A stretch of 64,000 bases of DNA from Nioella nitratireducens (GTDB lineage Bacteria; Pseudomonadota; Alphaproteobacteria; Rhodobacterales; Rhodobacteraceae). The stretch lies in the NCBI RefSeq assembly GCF_001879715.1, contig NZ_MNBW01000009.1, positions 124,001-188,000 on the forward strand, in the 5' to 3' direction. The translations under genes were made by a program, and so were the position numbers. Below are positions 26,161-35,288 of this stretch, in pieces (positions within the stretch are counted from its first letter, which is position 1; every line of letters begins with the position of its first letter). The notes beneath the pieces were generated by a model. It was not told the DNA's origin. It worked only from the letters and a program-made list of their open reading frames with translations, and searched no databases.

Positions 26161-26644
26161 ACCCTTCGTGATGTGGCCGGACAAGCGGCTGCGGACGCCA
26201 GCCGCGCCGGTGGCCGAGGTCACGGACGAGATCCGCGCGACCTGGGACGACATGATCGAGACCATGGACGCGATGCCGGGGGTGGGTCTGGCCGGTCCGC
26301 AGATCGGGGTGATGCTGCGGCTGGCGGTGGTCGACGCCTCGAATGAACGCGGCAAGGCGGTGCGGATGGCGAATCCGAAGATCCTGCATTCCTCGATCGA
26401 GTTGAGGCCGCATGAAGAAGCCAGCCCGAACCTGCCCGGCGTCTATGCCAAGATCGAGCGTCCCCGCGCAGTGACAGTGAGCTTTGTCGACCATCACGGC
26501 ATGACGGTGCGGCAGGATTTCGTGGGGCTGTGGGCGACCAGCGTGCAGCACCAGATCGACCATTTGAACGGCAAGATGTATTTCGACAATCTCAGCAAGG
26601 TGAAGCGGGACATGTTCTTGCGCAGGGCGAGGAAGCGGACATGA
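26150..26644 (+). CDS. degenerate peptide deformylase-like protein
   Basis: Third deformylase paralogue, 164 residues, full length with an intact frame but altered active site. Motif 1 is [10 protein letters not shown] (44-53). Motif 2 reads EASPNLP, with Ser92 where the metal-binding Cys should be. Motif 3 reads QHQIDHLNG, where Gln135 replaces the catalytic Glu while His134 and His138 remain. Deformylase activity is therefore unlikely. The open frame, coupling to both neighbours and good similarity elsewhere argue that it is retained for another role. It overlaps fmt by four bases. Confidence 0.88.
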   Translation: MAVRPFVMWPDKRLRTPAAPVAEVTDEIRATWDDMIETMDAMPGVGLAGPQIGVMLRLAVVDASNERGKAVRMANPKILHSSIELRPHEEASPNLPGVYAKIERPRAVTVSFVDHHGMTVRQDFVGLWATSVQHQIDHLNGKMYFDNLSKVKRDMFLRRARKRT

Positions 26645-27549
26645 GAGTCGTCTTCATGGGAACGCCCGATTTCTCGGTCCCGGTGCTGGAGGCTTTGGTC
26701 GAGGCCGGGCACGAGGTGGCGGCGGTCTATTGCCAGCCACCACGCCGGGCCGGGCGGGGCAAGAAGGAGCGGCTGACGCCGGTTCATGCAAAGGCCGAGT
26801 CGCTCGGGCTGGAGGTGCGCCACCCTGTTTCGCTCAAGTCGGAAGAAGCGCAGGCGGAGTTCGCGGCGTTGAAGGCCGATGTGGCAGTGGTTGTGGCCTA
26901 CGGGTTGCTGTTGCCGCAGGCGGTTCTGGACGCGCCTGCGCAGGGCTGCCTCAATATCCACGCCAGCCTGTTGCCACGCTGGCGCGGGGCGGCGCCGATC
27001 CATCGTGCGATCATGGCGGGCGACGCGGAAACGGGCGTGTGCATCATGCAGATGGAGGCGGGGCTGGATACCGGGCCGGTGCTGTTGCGCAAGGCGACGC
27101 CCATCGCCGCCGAAGAGACCACGCAAGACCTGCACGACCGGCTGAGCGTCATGGGGGCGGCGGCCATCGTCGAGGCGCTGAACCGGCTGGCCGATCTGGT
27201 GGCCGAGCCGCAGCCGGACGAGGGCGTGACCTATGCCCACAAGATCGACAAGGCCGAAGCGCAGATCGACTGGACCGCGTCCGCCGCAGAAATCGACCGC
27301 CAGATCCGGGGGCTGTCGCCCTTTCCCGGCGCATGGACGATGCTTGCGGGCAAGCGCCTGAAGCTGTTGCGCTGCCGATTGGCCAAGGGGGCGGGCGCGC
27401 CCGGTGCGGTGCTGGACGGGCTGACCATTGCCTGCGGCACGGATGCGGTGCAGGTTACCGAGGTGCAGGCCGAGGGGCGTGGGCGTCAGGCGGCGGACGA
27501 GTTCCTGCGCGGCACGCCTGTCCCGCCGGGCACCGTATTGGGAGGCTAG
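26641..27549 (+). CDS. fmt: methionyl-tRNA formyltransferase
   Basis: Transfers a formyl group from 10-formyl-THF to Met-tRNA-fMet for translation initiation. The 302 residues start [19 protein letters not shown]. The catalytic region is present as VVAYGLLLP and [21 protein letters not shown], followed by the [18 protein letters not shown]-like stretch. The C-terminal OB-fold tRNA-binding domain runs from about 210. The start overlaps the third deformylase-like gene (ATGA), so formylation and deformylation genes are made together. Confidence 0.97.
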   Translation: MRVVFMGTPDFSVPVLEALVEAGHEVAAVYCQPPRRAGRGKKERLTPVHAKAESLGLEVRHPVSLKSEEAQAEFAALKADVAVVVAYGLLLPQAVLDAPAQGCLNIHASLLPRWRGAAPIHRAIMAGDAETGVCIMQMEAGLDTGPVLLRKATPIAAEETTQDLHDRLSVMGAAAIVEALNRLADLVAEPQPDEGVTYAHKIDKAEAQIDWTASAAEIDRQIRGLSPFPGAWTMLAGKRLKLLRCRLAKGAGAPGAVLDGLTIACGTDAVQVTEVQAEGRGRQAADEFLRGTPVPPGTVLGG

Positions 27550-27552
27550 GCC

Positions 27553-27819
27553 ATGGGGTTCTTCGCTTTTTTCGGCTCGCTGATGATCGGGGGGGCTATC
27601 GCCGTTCTGTTCGAAAGGTTGCGGATCACCCATAACGGGCTGGTCCCGTCGATCATTATCGCCCTTGGTGCGGTGGTGGTGCTGTTCATGCTGCGCGCGC
27701 TGTTCCATCTCAGCTTTGGCTCGCCGGGGGTGGATGCGATCATCGGTTCGGCGGCGGCGCTTGTGCTGATTCCCGCCGACTCCGCGCGCAGGCGGCGCGG
27801 CCGTAACCGGCGGCGCTAG
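27553..27819 (+). CDS. small membrane protein with basic tail
   Basis: An 88-residue protein three bases after fmt. It has three hydrophobic segments (GSLMIGGAIAVLF, PSIIIALGAVVVLFML, AIIGSAAALVLI) and a C-terminal arginine-rich tail (RRRRGRNRRR). The layout is like GlsB/YeaQ/YmgE-type small membrane proteins, but I cannot place it firmly. It is probably the last gene of the def-fmt transcript. Confidence 0.65.
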   Translation: MGFFAFFGSLMIGGAIAVLFERLRITHNGLVPSIIIALGAVVVLFMLRALFHLSFGSPGVDAIIGSAAALVLIPADSARRRRGRNRRR

Positions 27820-27860
27820 GCCGCTTTGAAACCGTCATCAAGCTGGGGCATAGTTCTGAT

Positions 27861-28097
27861 ATGGTCGTTGTCTATCTCATCATCATCGGCGCGGCGGCGG
27901 GGTTTCTTGCCACCCGGATCATGAATGTCGAAGCGGATGTGATCACCACGGTCAGCATCGGCATTCTGGGGGCGATCATCGGCGGTCTGGTGCTGCGTTT
28001 TCTGTTGACGGTCATGGGCATGTTCGCGGGGTTTCTGGGCGCGCTGCTGGGGGCACTGGTGCTGATCTGGGCGTGGCAGACCTACGTCAAACGCTGA
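27861..28097 (+). CDS. GlsB/YeaQ/YmgE-like small membrane protein
   Basis: A 78-residue protein made of three closely spaced hydrophobic helices rich in glycine (IIIGAAAGFLATRIM, ISIGILGAIIGGLVLRFLL-type, GFLGALLGALVLIWAW). This resembles the transglycosylase-associated GlsB/YeaQ/YmgE family, small stress-linked inner-membrane proteins without known activity. Its stop is only four bases from the stop of the convergent TRIC-type gene. Confidence 0.65.
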   Translation: MVVVYLIIIGAAAGFLATRIMNVEADVITTVSIGILGAIIGGLVLRFLLTVMGMFAGFLGALLGALVLIWAWQTYVKR

Positions 28098-28101
28098 TTA
28101 G

Positions 28102-28722
28102 CTAGCGGCGCGGCGGACGGCCCCGGTAGACGGGCAGCCGCCAGCCGAACACGAGCGATCCGGCACGCAGGGCAAAACAGGTGCTCATGCAGGCGACGAT
28201 CGGGGCCAGAGGATGCGGCGACAGGGCCGAGGCGATCAGCGCCGCGCCCGCCCCGGCAAAGGCGGCTGTGACGTAAAGTTCGCCTTGTTTCAGAACCAGC
28301 GGCACCTCGTTGCAGACCACATCGCGCATCAACCCGCCGAAACAGCCGGTGGCGACCCCCATCACGAGGACGATGGACGGCGACTGGTCCAGCGATTGCG
28401 CCACGCCCGCCCCGGCGGCGACCGCGACCGACAGTGCGACGGCATCGAGCCAGAGGATCGTGCGGTAGCGGCTTTCCAGCAGGTGGGCGGTGAAAAACAC
28501 AACCAGTGCCGCGGAACTGGCGAGCAGCAAAGGCATCGGGTCGGCGATCCAGAACACCGGATCGCGGGCGAGCAACAAGTCGCGGATGGTGCCGCCGCCG
28601 ACAGCGGTCAGGCAGCCGACGAAGAAGAACCCCACGATGTCGAGCTGCGCCCGGCTGGCAACAAGCGCCCCGGTGAGCGCAAAGACCAGAACGGCCGCAT
28701 AGTCGAGAAGAAGCAGGGTCAT
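28102..28722 (-). CDS. TRIC-family cation channel (UPF0126/YicG)
   Basis: A 206-residue inner-membrane protein with two repeats of the UPF0126/TRIC domain. Each repeat carries the glycine-rich kinked helix: AVGGGTIRDLLLARDPVFWI in the first and TGCFGGLMRDVVCNEVPLVL in the second. Bacterial homologues form trimeric monovalent-cation channels, probably for potassium. The start at 28722 removes a proline-rich N-terminus that would otherwise precede the first helix. Confidence 0.88.
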   Translation of the reverse strand: MTLLLLDYAAVLVFALTGALVASRAQLDIVGFFFVGCLTAVGGGTIRDLLLARDPVFWIADPMPLLLASSAALVVFFTAHLLESRYRTILWLDAVALSVAVAAGAGVAQSLDQSPSIVLVMGVATGCFGGLMRDVVCNEVPLVLKQGELYVTAAFAGAGAALIASALSPHPLAPIVACMSTCFALRAGSLVFGWRLPVYRGRPPRR

Positions 28723-28799
28723 GGGGGCGAGTGTGACGGGTTTGGGACGGCCGGGAAAGCCCGGAATCAAGGCGCGTCAGCGCCGCCCGGTTCCTTCCG

Positions 28800-29258
28800 T
28801 CACGCGCCTTTCTTGAATGGGGCCATGCCCGCGCGGGCCAGTTCATCGGCGCGCTCGTTTTCCGGGTGACCGGCGTGGCCCTTGACCCATTCCCATGTCA
28901 CGTCATGGCGGGCTTGGGCCGCGTCGAGCCGCTGCCATAGATCGACGTTCTTCACCGGTTTCTTGTTCGAGGTTTTCCATCCATTTCGCTTCCAGCCGAA
29001 GATCCAGCCGGTGACGCCGTTCTTCACATAGGCCGAGTCGGTCACGATGATGATTGTCGACGGGCGTGACAGGCTTTCCAAAGCGGTGATCGCAGCCAGC
29101 AGTTCCATGCGATTGTTGGTGGTGTCGGCCTCGCCGCCGCTGAGTTCGCGAGACTTGACGACGGTGTCGCCTTCCTTGGCTTGCAAGAGCGCGCCCCAGC
29201 CGCCGGGACCGGGGTTTCCAGAGCAAGCACCATCCGTGTAGGCGTAAAGATCGGGCAT
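28800..29258 (-). CDS. rnhA: ribonuclease HI
   Basis: Cuts the RNA strand of RNA-DNA hybrids. The 152 residues contain all four catalytic acids: Asp in [14 protein letters not shown], Glu in NRMELLA, Asp in VTDSAYV and Asp in ERADELA, plus the basic protrusion around [17 protein letters not shown]. The ATG at 29258 overlaps the stop of the DUF3429 gene upstream (ATGA), so the two are co-transcribed. Confidence 0.97.
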   Translation of the reverse strand: MPDLYAYTDGACSGNPGPGGWGALLQAKEGDTVVKSRELSGGEADTTNNRMELLAAITALESLSRPSTIIIVTDSAYVKNGVTGWIFGWKRNGWKTSNKKPVKNVDLWQRLDAAQARHDVTWEWVKGHAGHPENERADELARAGMAPFKKGA

Positions 29259-29701
29259 CAGAAAATCAGGTCCACGGCCAGCGCGTTGACGACGATCAGT
29301 GTCAGCAGCACGCGCAGGCCCATCCACCATTGGGGCGCGAGGCCCCGTTTCCAGAACACCCAATCCAGCGCCAGCAGGCCGATGAACCCGACGATCAGCG
29401 CGCCTGCCGCCCGTTCGGCCCCGCCGCCGGTGGTGAAGAAGGCCCACAGCGCCGGGATGACCGACAGGACATAGGCGTCCCAACCCTCGGCCTTGGTGGC
29501 GAAGCCCCAGAGGACGCCAGACATGAAGGCAAGAATGATCGCACCGTAGAAGACCTGCACATAAGGCCCGACGAAGCGGGGGCCAAGCAGATCGCTGCCC
29601 CATTCGGCCAGACCGGGCTGGACCGAGGTCAGCGCACCCCAGAGAAAGGGCAGCAGGCCAGCAAGCCCGAGCAGAAGGGCGGGACGGGGAATGGGGGACA
29701 T
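29258..29701 (-). CDS. DUF3429 family membrane protein
   Basis: A 147-residue protein with five hydrophobic segments. It shows the DUF3429 pattern: [15 protein letters not shown] near the start, [32 protein letters not shown], and a Trp/Arg-rich end [14 protein letters not shown]. The function is unknown in all bacteria. It is coupled with rnhA downstream by a four-base overlap. Confidence 0.85.
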   Translation of the reverse strand: MSPIPRPALLLGLAGLLPFLWGALTSVQPGLAEWGSDLLGPRFVGPYVQVFYGAIILAFMSGVLWGFATKAEGWDAYVLSVIPALWAFFTTGGGAERAAGALIVGFIGLLALDWVFWKRGLAPQWWMGLRVLLTLIVVNALAVDLIF

Positions 29702-29766
29702 CGTGTGCGGCTCCGAATATTGGGCGGGCCCTTATTGGCGCTGTCGGCGCAGAAGGGCAACCCGGC

Positions 29767-30357
29767 TCAGGGCTTGAGTGCCGTCAGCAGTATGAAGGGA
29801 TCGGCGGTGCCCGCAAGGCCCACCCCTGTGCCATGGCTGGTGTGGATCGGGGTCAAACCGGCCTTGTCCAGATGGGTGTGCAGTTCGGCCTCGGTGAAAT
29901 AGGCGTAGAAACGCCCGAGCGGGTCGCGGTGCTCGCCCTCGCCCAGTTTGAGGCCAAGGAAGAGGTGGCCCTGCGGTTTGAGCGCGGCGTGAATCGCTGC
30001 AAGGTGGCGGGGGAAATCGGCCTTGGGCGCGTGCAGCAGCGAAAAGCTGGCCCAGATCGCATGATAGGCGCTTGTCTGGGTCACGTCGTCGAAGGTGGCG
30101 AGTTTGGCCTTCACCCCCTTGGCGCGGGCGGCATCGACGAACTCGGGCGTGGCGTCCAGCGCGGTGACGGCAAAGCCCTGTGCCTGCATCTGCGCGGCAT
30201 GGGCACCGGGGCCGCAGCCGAGGTCGAGGATATGGGCCCCCGCAGGCAAGCGGGCAAGAAAGCCCGACAGCGCCGCCTGTTCGGGTTCGGACGGCGGCAG
30301 GTCGCTGTAGTCGGCGGCCTTGCCCCCGTAGACGCCGAGGGTTTCACGATCTGCCAT
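29767..30357 (-). CDS. class I SAM-dependent methyltransferase
   Basis: A 196-residue methyltransferase. SAM-binding motif I is [15 protein letters not shown], the acidic end of strand 2 is TALDATPEF, and motif III-like [15 protein letters not shown] follows. The start at 30357 lies one base beyond the LysE-type stop, so it belongs to a three-gene minus-strand operon (flavin monooxygenase, LysE-type exporter, methyltransferase). The substrate is unknown. Confidence 0.85.
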   Translation of the reverse strand: MADRETLGVYGGKAADYSDLPPSEPEQAALSGFLARLPAGAHILDLGCGPGAHAAQMQAQGFAVTALDATPEFVDAARAKGVKAKLATFDDVTQTSAYHAIWASFSLLHAPKADFPRHLAAIHAALKPQGHLFLGLKLGEGEHRDPLGRFYAYFTEAELHTHLDKAGLTPIHTSHGTGVGLAGTADPFILLTALKP

Positions 30358-30358
30358 G

Positions 30359-30973
30359 TCAGAGCCGTTCCATGGCGAGCTTGAGACCCAGCCCGGCGAA
30401 GACGGCGGCAAAGCTGCGGCTCATCCAGCGCATGGTGCGGGCGCTGCCCAAGACGGCCTTGCGGGCGAAGGCGGCGAAGGCTCCGTAGAGGGCAAAGATC
30501 ACGAAGGTGAGCGCCATGAAGACCAACCCGAGCAGCGCCATTTCCGCCGTTGCGCTGGCGGGGTTGCCGCTGAGGAACGGCGGCAGGAGGGCGAGGAAGA
30601 AGATCGAAAGCTTGGGGTTCAGGATGTTGATGAGCGCACCGCGGAGCGCGATGCGCGGGCCGCCGTCCTGCGCGTGTTTTTCCTCGATCCGGAGCGCGCC
30701 GCCTGCGCGCACTGCGCCCCACGCCAGCCACAGAAGATAGGCGACCCCGGCCCATTTCACGATGTTGAAGGCGATGGCCGAGCTGTGCATCAGCGCCGCC
30801 AGCCCCAGCGTGGCCGCCACCATGTGCGGGACGATCCCGAAGGTGCAGCCAAGCGCCGCCCAGATCGCGGCGCGGCGACCTTGCCCGAGGCCGAGCGCCA
30901 GCGTGTAGATGACCCCGGTGCCGGGGACGAGAACGACCACGAGTGCGGTCAGAAGGAATTGTGCAGAAATCAT
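30359..30973 (-). CDS. LysE/RhtB-family amino acid exporter
   Basis: A 204-residue inner-membrane exporter with six helices. It shows the RhtB pattern: LVPGTGVIYTLALGLGQGRRAAIWAALG, then IKWAGVAYLLWLAWGAVR and ALINILNPKLSIFFLALLP. Such proteins export homoserine, threonine or other amino acid derivatives. The start overlaps the stop of the upstream monooxygenase by four bases, which hints that the exported compound may be linked to that enzyme. Confidence 0.88.
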   Translation of the reverse strand: MISAQFLLTALVVVLVPGTGVIYTLALGLGQGRRAAIWAALGCTFGIVPHMVAATLGLAALMHSSAIAFNIVKWAGVAYLLWLAWGAVRAGGALRIEEKHAQDGGPRIALRGALINILNPKLSIFFLALLPPFLSGNPASATAEMALLGLVFMALTFVIFALYGAFAAFARKAVLGSARTMRWMSRSFAAVFAGLGLKLAMERL

Positions 30974-32094
30974 GGGCGGCCTTTCCGGGGCAGAGTGTCG
31001 GCAACATCGGCGGCGATGGCCTTGGCTTCGCGGCTGGTGGCGAACAGCTGGCCGTCGGGGGAAACGCGGAACGAACAGAAATAGAGACCGGGTTCGGCGG
31101 TTGGCCCGCCGCTGACCGTGGGGCGGCCTTGTGGGTCGAGCGCAGCGCAGTCGGGGCCAAGCAGCGGGCGCAGATCAACCTTGTATCCGATGGCCGCAAT
31201 AATCGTGTCGAAGGGGGCAGCGCTGTCGTCGTCGAAGCGGACAGTCCTGCCCGCCAGTGCCTTGACGCCCGGTTTCACCGTGATGCGCCCGGCCTTTATC
31301 GCGCCAAGCGCGCCCACGTCGATCATCGGGATGCGCCCGTCTTCTTGCACCATCGCGCCGGGGCCCTTGTTCATGGAGTGCAGGCCGTAATCCTCGGCCT
31401 GCCCGATCTTGAGCCGCAGGATCGGCGCGGTCAGGATATCGGCAGTCCTGTAGCCGAGCAGCTTTGTCAGCAGGCCAAAAGAGGTGATCGGCACCCCGAA
31501 AAGCTCTTTCGGCAGGATGTTGACGGGGCTGCGCACCGCGACGGTCACGTCCACGCCCGCACGGCTGAGGTCGAGGGCGATGTCCCCGCCCGAGTTTCCG
31601 AATCCCACCACAAGAACGCGCCGCCCCGCGAAGGGCCCGGCGTTGCGGTAGTCGGTCGAATGCAGGATGGGGCCGTCGAAGGTGCCCGGCCAGTCCGGCG
31701 TTTTGGGGCGTCCGTTCACGCTGGTGGCGACGACGACGATATCGGCCTGCTCCGCACCATCGGAATGGGTGACGCACCAACCCGCGCCCTTGCGCGCGAT
31801 GGCGGTAACGGTGCATCCAAGCCGGGGGGCCAGCCCGTGATGTTGTGCGTAGGCGTCAAGATAGGCGATCACCTGTTCCCGGCTGGGGTATTTGCCGACG
31901 CCCTTGGGGTAGGACAGCCCCGGCAGGGTCGAGCGGCCCCGCGCGGTGTGCAGGTGCAGGCTGTCGTAGTGGTTGCGCCAACTGCTGGCGATGGTCTGGG
32001 CGCGGTCGAGAAGCGTAACAGTGACACCGCGTTGCTTGAGACAGGCCGCCGCGGCAAGGCCTGCCGGACCTGCGCCGACAATGATCGCTTTCAT
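30970..32094 (-). CDS. flavin-dependent monooxygenase (YUCCA/FMO-like)
   Basis: A 374-residue FAD/NADPH enzyme. FAD motif IIVGAGPAGLAAAACLKQRG opens the protein, the NADPH motif VLVVGFGNSGGDIALDLS lies near residue 155, and an FMO-type HSTDYRN segment precedes it. The sequence resembles YUCCA-type indole-pyruvate monooxygenases more than Baeyer-Villiger enzymes. The natural substrate is uncertain. It heads an operon with an amino acid exporter and a methyltransferase. GGGAGCG precedes the ATG. Confidence 0.82.
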   Translation of the reverse strand: MKAIIVGAGPAGLAAAACLKQRGVTVTLLDRAQTIASSWRNHYDSLHLHTARGRSTLPGLSYPKGVGKYPSREQVIAYLDAYAQHHGLAPRLGCTVTAIARKGAGWCVTHSDGAEQADIVVVATSVNGRPKTPDWPGTFDGPILHSTDYRNAGPFAGRRVLVVGFGNSGGDIALDLSRAGVDVTVAVRSPVNILPKELFGVPITSFGLLTKLLGYRTADILTAPILRLKIGQAEDYGLHSMNKGPGAMVQEDGRIPMIDVGALGAIKAGRITVKPGVKALAGRTVRFDDDSAAPFDTIIAAIGYKVDLRPLLGPDCAALDPQGRPTVSGGPTAEPGLYFCSFRVSPDGQLFATSREAKAIAADVADTLPRKGRP

Positions 32095-32156
32095 GATGTG
32101 CGCTCCCGGACGTGATGGCTGGCAACGTGGCCCGGATCGTGGGTGGCGGTCAACGC

Positions 32157-33107
32157 TCAGGCGAAGTCGCGCAGGACGCGGGGAACCTTGAACTCGACCC
32201 GTTCGACGGCGGTTTCGACCTGTTCCACGGTCACGTCATAGCGAGCGCGGAAGGCGTCGATGACTTCCTCGACAAGAACTTCGGGGGCCGAGGCCCCTGC
32301 GGTGACGCCGACCGAGGAAATCCCCCCTAGTGACCGCCAGTCGATGTTTTCGGCCCGCTGGACAAGCTGCGAATAGGAGCAGCCCGCCTTGGAGCCGACC
32401 TCGACCAATCGGCGCGAGTTCGAGGAATTGGGCGCGCCCACGACCAAGATCGCGTCGGCCTTGGGGGCAATCGCCTTGACCGCCGCCTGCCGGTTGGTGG
32501 TGGCGTAACAGATGTCTTCCTTGTGGGGGCCGATGATCTTGGGGAACCGCGCCTGAAGGGCCGCGACGATGCCCTTGGTGTCATCGACCGACAGCGTCGT
32601 CTGGGTAATGAAGGCCAGCCGCTCGGGGTCGCGGGGGGCAAGGCCCGCCACGTCGGCCTCGGTTTCCACCAACAGCACCTCACCTGCGGGCAACTGGCCC
32701 ATTGTGCCCACGGTTTCCGGGTGGCCCGCATGGCCGATCATGACCATTTGCAGCCCGTTCTGGTGGTGGCGCTCGGCCTCTATATGGACCTTGGACACCA
32801 GCGGGCAGGTGGCATCCACATAGACCATCTGGCGCGCCTCGGCGGCGGCGGGGACGGATTTGGGCACGCCATGGGCGGAAAAGATCACCGGCCGGTCGTC
32901 CGGGCAATCTTCCAGTTCTTCGACGAAGACCGCGCCTTTGGCGCGCAGGTCATCGACGACGAACTTGTTATGCACGATCTCGTGGCGCACATAGACCGGC
33001 GCGCCCCATTTCTCGATCGCCATTTCGACGATCTTGATCGCCCGGTCGACACCGGCGCAAAAGCCGCGTGGGGCGGCGAGGTAGAGGGTGAGGGGCGGTT
33101 TGGTCAT
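32157..33107 (-). CDS. ispH: 4-hydroxy-3-methylbut-2-enyl diphosphate reductase
   Basis: Last enzyme of the MEP isoprenoid pathway; makes IPP and DMAPP using a [4Fe-4S] cluster. The 316 residues contain the three cluster cysteines in [22 protein letters not shown] and a third before [10 protein letters not shown], and the substrate-binding [17 protein letters not shown] before the ATG at 33107 sets the start. It is divergent from the cytochrome c gene. Confidence 0.97.
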   Translation of the reverse strand: MTKPPLTLYLAAPRGFCAGVDRAIKIVEMAIEKWGAPVYVRHEIVHNKFVVDDLRAKGAVFVEELEDCPDDRPVIFSAHGVPKSVPAAAEARQMVYVDATCPLVSKVHIEAERHHQNGLQMVMIGHAGHPETVGTMGQLPAGEVLLVETEADVAGLAPRDPERLAFITQTTLSVDDTKGIVAALQARFPKIIGPHKEDICYATTNRQAAVKAIAPKADAILVVGAPNSSNSRRLVEVGSKAGCSYSQLVQRAENIDWRSLGGISSVGVTAGASAPEVLVEEVIDAFRARYDVTVEQVETAVERVEFKVPRVLRDFA

Positions 33108-33245
33108 GGCGGGCCTCCTTGGCTTGGCCCAGAGGTAAGCCACCGGTCGCTCATGGTCCAGAGGGGGGCCTCACGCGGTGGTGATTGGACCTTGCCGGGC
33201 GGGAAGGTTGTATCCAGCGGCTTGATCTTGAAATGGGAGACGACA

Positions 33246-33704
33246 ATGCGCGCACCCTTGACCGCGGTGATTACGACGATGTGCCTCCTCGGGGCGACCT
33301 CGGCACTTGCCAGCCATGGCGAGCGCCCCGGCCTTCTGCCCTATGACCACCCCGAGGCGGTCGCGCGGGGCGAAGTGGTCTATGCGGAAACGTGCGCCAG
33401 CTGCCATGGCGCGGACCTGTCCGGCCAGGCAAATTGGCGCGAGCGCGATGCGGAGGGGTTCTTGCCCGCGCCGCCCCATGACGAAACCGGGCACACATGG
33501 CACCACCCCGACAACCTGTTGGTGGCCATCACCACCTATGGCTCGGCTGCCCTGATCGGCGGTGAGTATCGCAGCCACATGGCGGGCTTTGGCGATGTGA
33601 TGAGCGAGCAGCAGATCCTCGACGTGCTGGCCTATATCAAGAGCACATGGCCCGACCGGGTGATCGAGATGCATAACGAGATGAACGCGCGTGCGCTGGA
33701 GTGA
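33246..33704 (+). CDS. class I c-type cytochrome
   Basis: A 152-residue periplasmic protein. A signal peptide (to about residue 23, ATSALA) is followed by one haem-binding site, CASCH, at about 50-54, with upstream VVYAETCASCHGADLSG typical of class I cytochromes. The axial methionine is likely in YRSHMAGFGDVM. It ends with the helix QILDVLAYIKSTWP. The redox partner is not evident; it may serve copper handling or respiration. Preceded by GGGAGA. Confidence 0.85.
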   Translation: MRAPLTAVITTMCLLGATSALASHGERPGLLPYDHPEAVARGEVVYAETCASCHGADLSGQANWRERDAEGFLPAPPHDETGHTWHHPDNLLVAITTYGSAALIGGEYRSHMAGFGDVMSEQQILDVLAYIKSTWPDRVIEMHNEMNARALE

Positions 33705-33785
33705 TCTGTCCGCTCTGTGACATGCTCACCGACGGGGCGGGATCGCCATGATAGTCTATGGACCTGACCCGATCGGAGCGCACAG

Positions 33786-34421
33786 ATGACCGAGAGCACG
33801 ACAGAACATTGGAATACGCGCTATGGCCACAACGCGCCAGAAGGCTTGAGCTGGTTCGAGGCTTCGCCGGATTTGTCGCTGGACCTGATCCTTGGCCGTT
33901 CCGGTCCGAGCGACGCCGTCATTGATATCGGGGGCGGGGCCGCCCGCCTGCCCGATGCGTTGCTTGCAGCGGGGTATTCGGACCTTTCGGTTCTGGACAT
34001 GTCGGACGAGGCGCTTGCGCTCAGCCGGGCGCGGCTTGGCGCGGCGGCGCAGAAGGTGGCGTGGATCACCGCCGATATCCGCAAGTGGCGCGCCGAGCGG
34101 CCCTATAACCTGTGGCACGATCGGGCGGTGTTTCATTTCCTGACCGACCGCGATGACCAGCAGCACTATATCGAAACCATGCGGCAGGCGATTGCCCCCG
34201 ATGGGCACGCGGTAATCCTGACCTTTTCCAGGGCCGGGCCGATGACCTGCTCGGGCTTGCCGGTGCAGCGCTACGATCCGCTGGATCTGGTCATTCGTCT
34301 GGAAGAGGTCGCGCCAGAGGCCTTCAAGCTGGAAACAAGCGGCTTTGCCGATCACGTCACCCCCGGCGGGGCGGTGCAGTCTTTCCAATGGAGCGTGCTG
34401 CGACGGCTGGATCGAGTATAA
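33786..34421 (+). CDS. class I SAM-dependent methyltransferase
   Basis: A 211-residue methyltransferase. It begins HWNTRYGHNAPEGLSWFE, a pattern common to thiopurine-type or tellurite-type methyltransferase relatives. SAM motif I is VIDIGGGAARLPDALL, and motif II is SVLDMSDEALALSRARL. The segment LWHDRAVFHFLTD follows, typical of this group. The substrate is unknown. It appears monocistronic with no terminator seen, followed by an AT-rich promoter-like region. Confidence 0.85.
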   Translation: MTESTTEHWNTRYGHNAPEGLSWFEASPDLSLDLILGRSGPSDAVIDIGGGAARLPDALLAAGYSDLSVLDMSDEALALSRARLGAAAQKVAWITADIRKWRAERPYNLWHDRAVFHFLTDRDDQQHYIETMRQAIAPDGHAVILTFSRAGPMTCSGLPVQRYDPLDLVIRLEEVAPEAFKLETSGFADHVTPGGAVQSFQWSVLRRLDRV

Positions 34422-34440
34422 TTTACCAAAACAACCATAT

Positions 34441-34469
34441 TTGAGACAAAATTGGCTGTCAGGGTACAA
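34441..34469 (+). promoter_or_regulatory. candidate promoter of the pilin-like gene
   Basis: TTGAGA (34441-34446), a 17-base spacer and GTACAA (34464-34469) sit in the unusually AT-rich 55-bp stretch after the methyltransferase. The -10 element is weak. Sequence resemblance is the only support. Confidence 0.3.
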
Positions 34470-34546
34470 CGGGGGCCTTGATACGGCTGCGTGACCGGTG
34501 CCGTGATTGGCTGGCCGGTCAATCCGCGTGGCGGAACGGAGGGAGG

Positions 34547-35239
34547 ATGACTTCCGACGACTGCACATTCTGGCATGGGGAAAGCGGTGCGACCACAGTG
34601 GATTGGGTCGTGCTGTCAGCCGCCGTGACCGGGTTGGGGATTGCCGCGATGGCGACGACCATCGCAGGGCTTGGTTCCCTCTCGGGCGAAACGCGGGATG
34701 CGATGACGGGGATTTCTGTCGGGGCCGGGTTCGGCGGCGGGCCGCTGAACGCGGAAGATACCGCGATTGCCGTCGGGTTGGTCAACGGACATCTCGATTC
34801 CGATCAACTGGCGGGGACTTGGTCGCTCGGTACGGTAGACGGCTGGTCCAATGCCGGGTCTGGTGGACAGATCGAAACCTGGGGCAACGGCTTTCACGGC
34901 ATGGAAACCGGGGATGGCTCGTCCTTTGTCGAACTGGACGCGACGTCAAACGGAATTGACCACATCTCGACTCTGATCGACATGGAAGACGGCGTTGCCT
35001 ACGAGTTGAGCTTTGCCAGCGCCGCGCGGGCCGGTGGCAGTTCCGGAGACTCTTTCGAGGTGGTGGTGAACGGTGACGTCGTGGCGACGATCAGCCCACA
35101 GAGCACGACGAGTTTCGAGCAATCGTCGGTGGTGATCTATGGGCAGTCCGGGGATGACCGGATCGGCTTTCGAGAGATCGCCGACCAGAACAACAGTCTG
35201 GGCATTCTGCTCGACAGTGTCGAAATTTCCCAGATGTAA
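34547..35239 (+). CDS. Flp pilin-like anchor fused to DUF642-like carbohydrate-binding domain
   Basis: A 230-residue protein. The N-terminus (7-40) looks like a Flp-type pilin: FWHGESGATTVDWVVLSAAV, a glutamate before a long hydrophobic helix. After a Gly/Ser/Ala-rich linker, residues 95-230 form a beta-rich domain with IETWGNGFHGME, SSFVELDATSNGID, YELSFASAAR and ILLDSVEIS, the pattern of DUF642/galactose-binding-like modules. It is probably displayed on the outside. GGAGGGAGG overlaps the start; ATG 34547 is preferred over an upstream start. The fusion is unusual and the function unknown. Confidence 0.65.
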   Translation: MTSDDCTFWHGESGATTVDWVVLSAAVTGLGIAAMATTIAGLGSLSGETRDAMTGISVGAGFGGGPLNAEDTAIAVGLVNGHLDSDQLAGTWSLGTVDGWSNAGSGGQIETWGNGFHGMETGDGSSFVELDATSNGIDHISTLIDMEDGVAYELSFASAARAGGSSGDSFEVVVNGDVVATISPQSTTSFEQSSVVIYGQSGDDRIGFREIADQNNSLGILLDSVEISQM

Positions 35240-35255
35240 CGATTGTGCCGAGGGG

Positions 35256-35282
35256 GCCCTCCGGCGCAGATGGCCGGAGGGC
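35256..35282. terminator. bidirectional hairpin between convergent genes
   Basis: A perfect 10-bp stem, GCCCTCCGGC with GCCGGAGGGC, around a 7-base loop lies between the pilin-like gene and the NYN-domain gene, just before the stop codon of the latter. No T run follows. Confidence 0.6.
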
Positions 35283-35288
35283 GCGATC

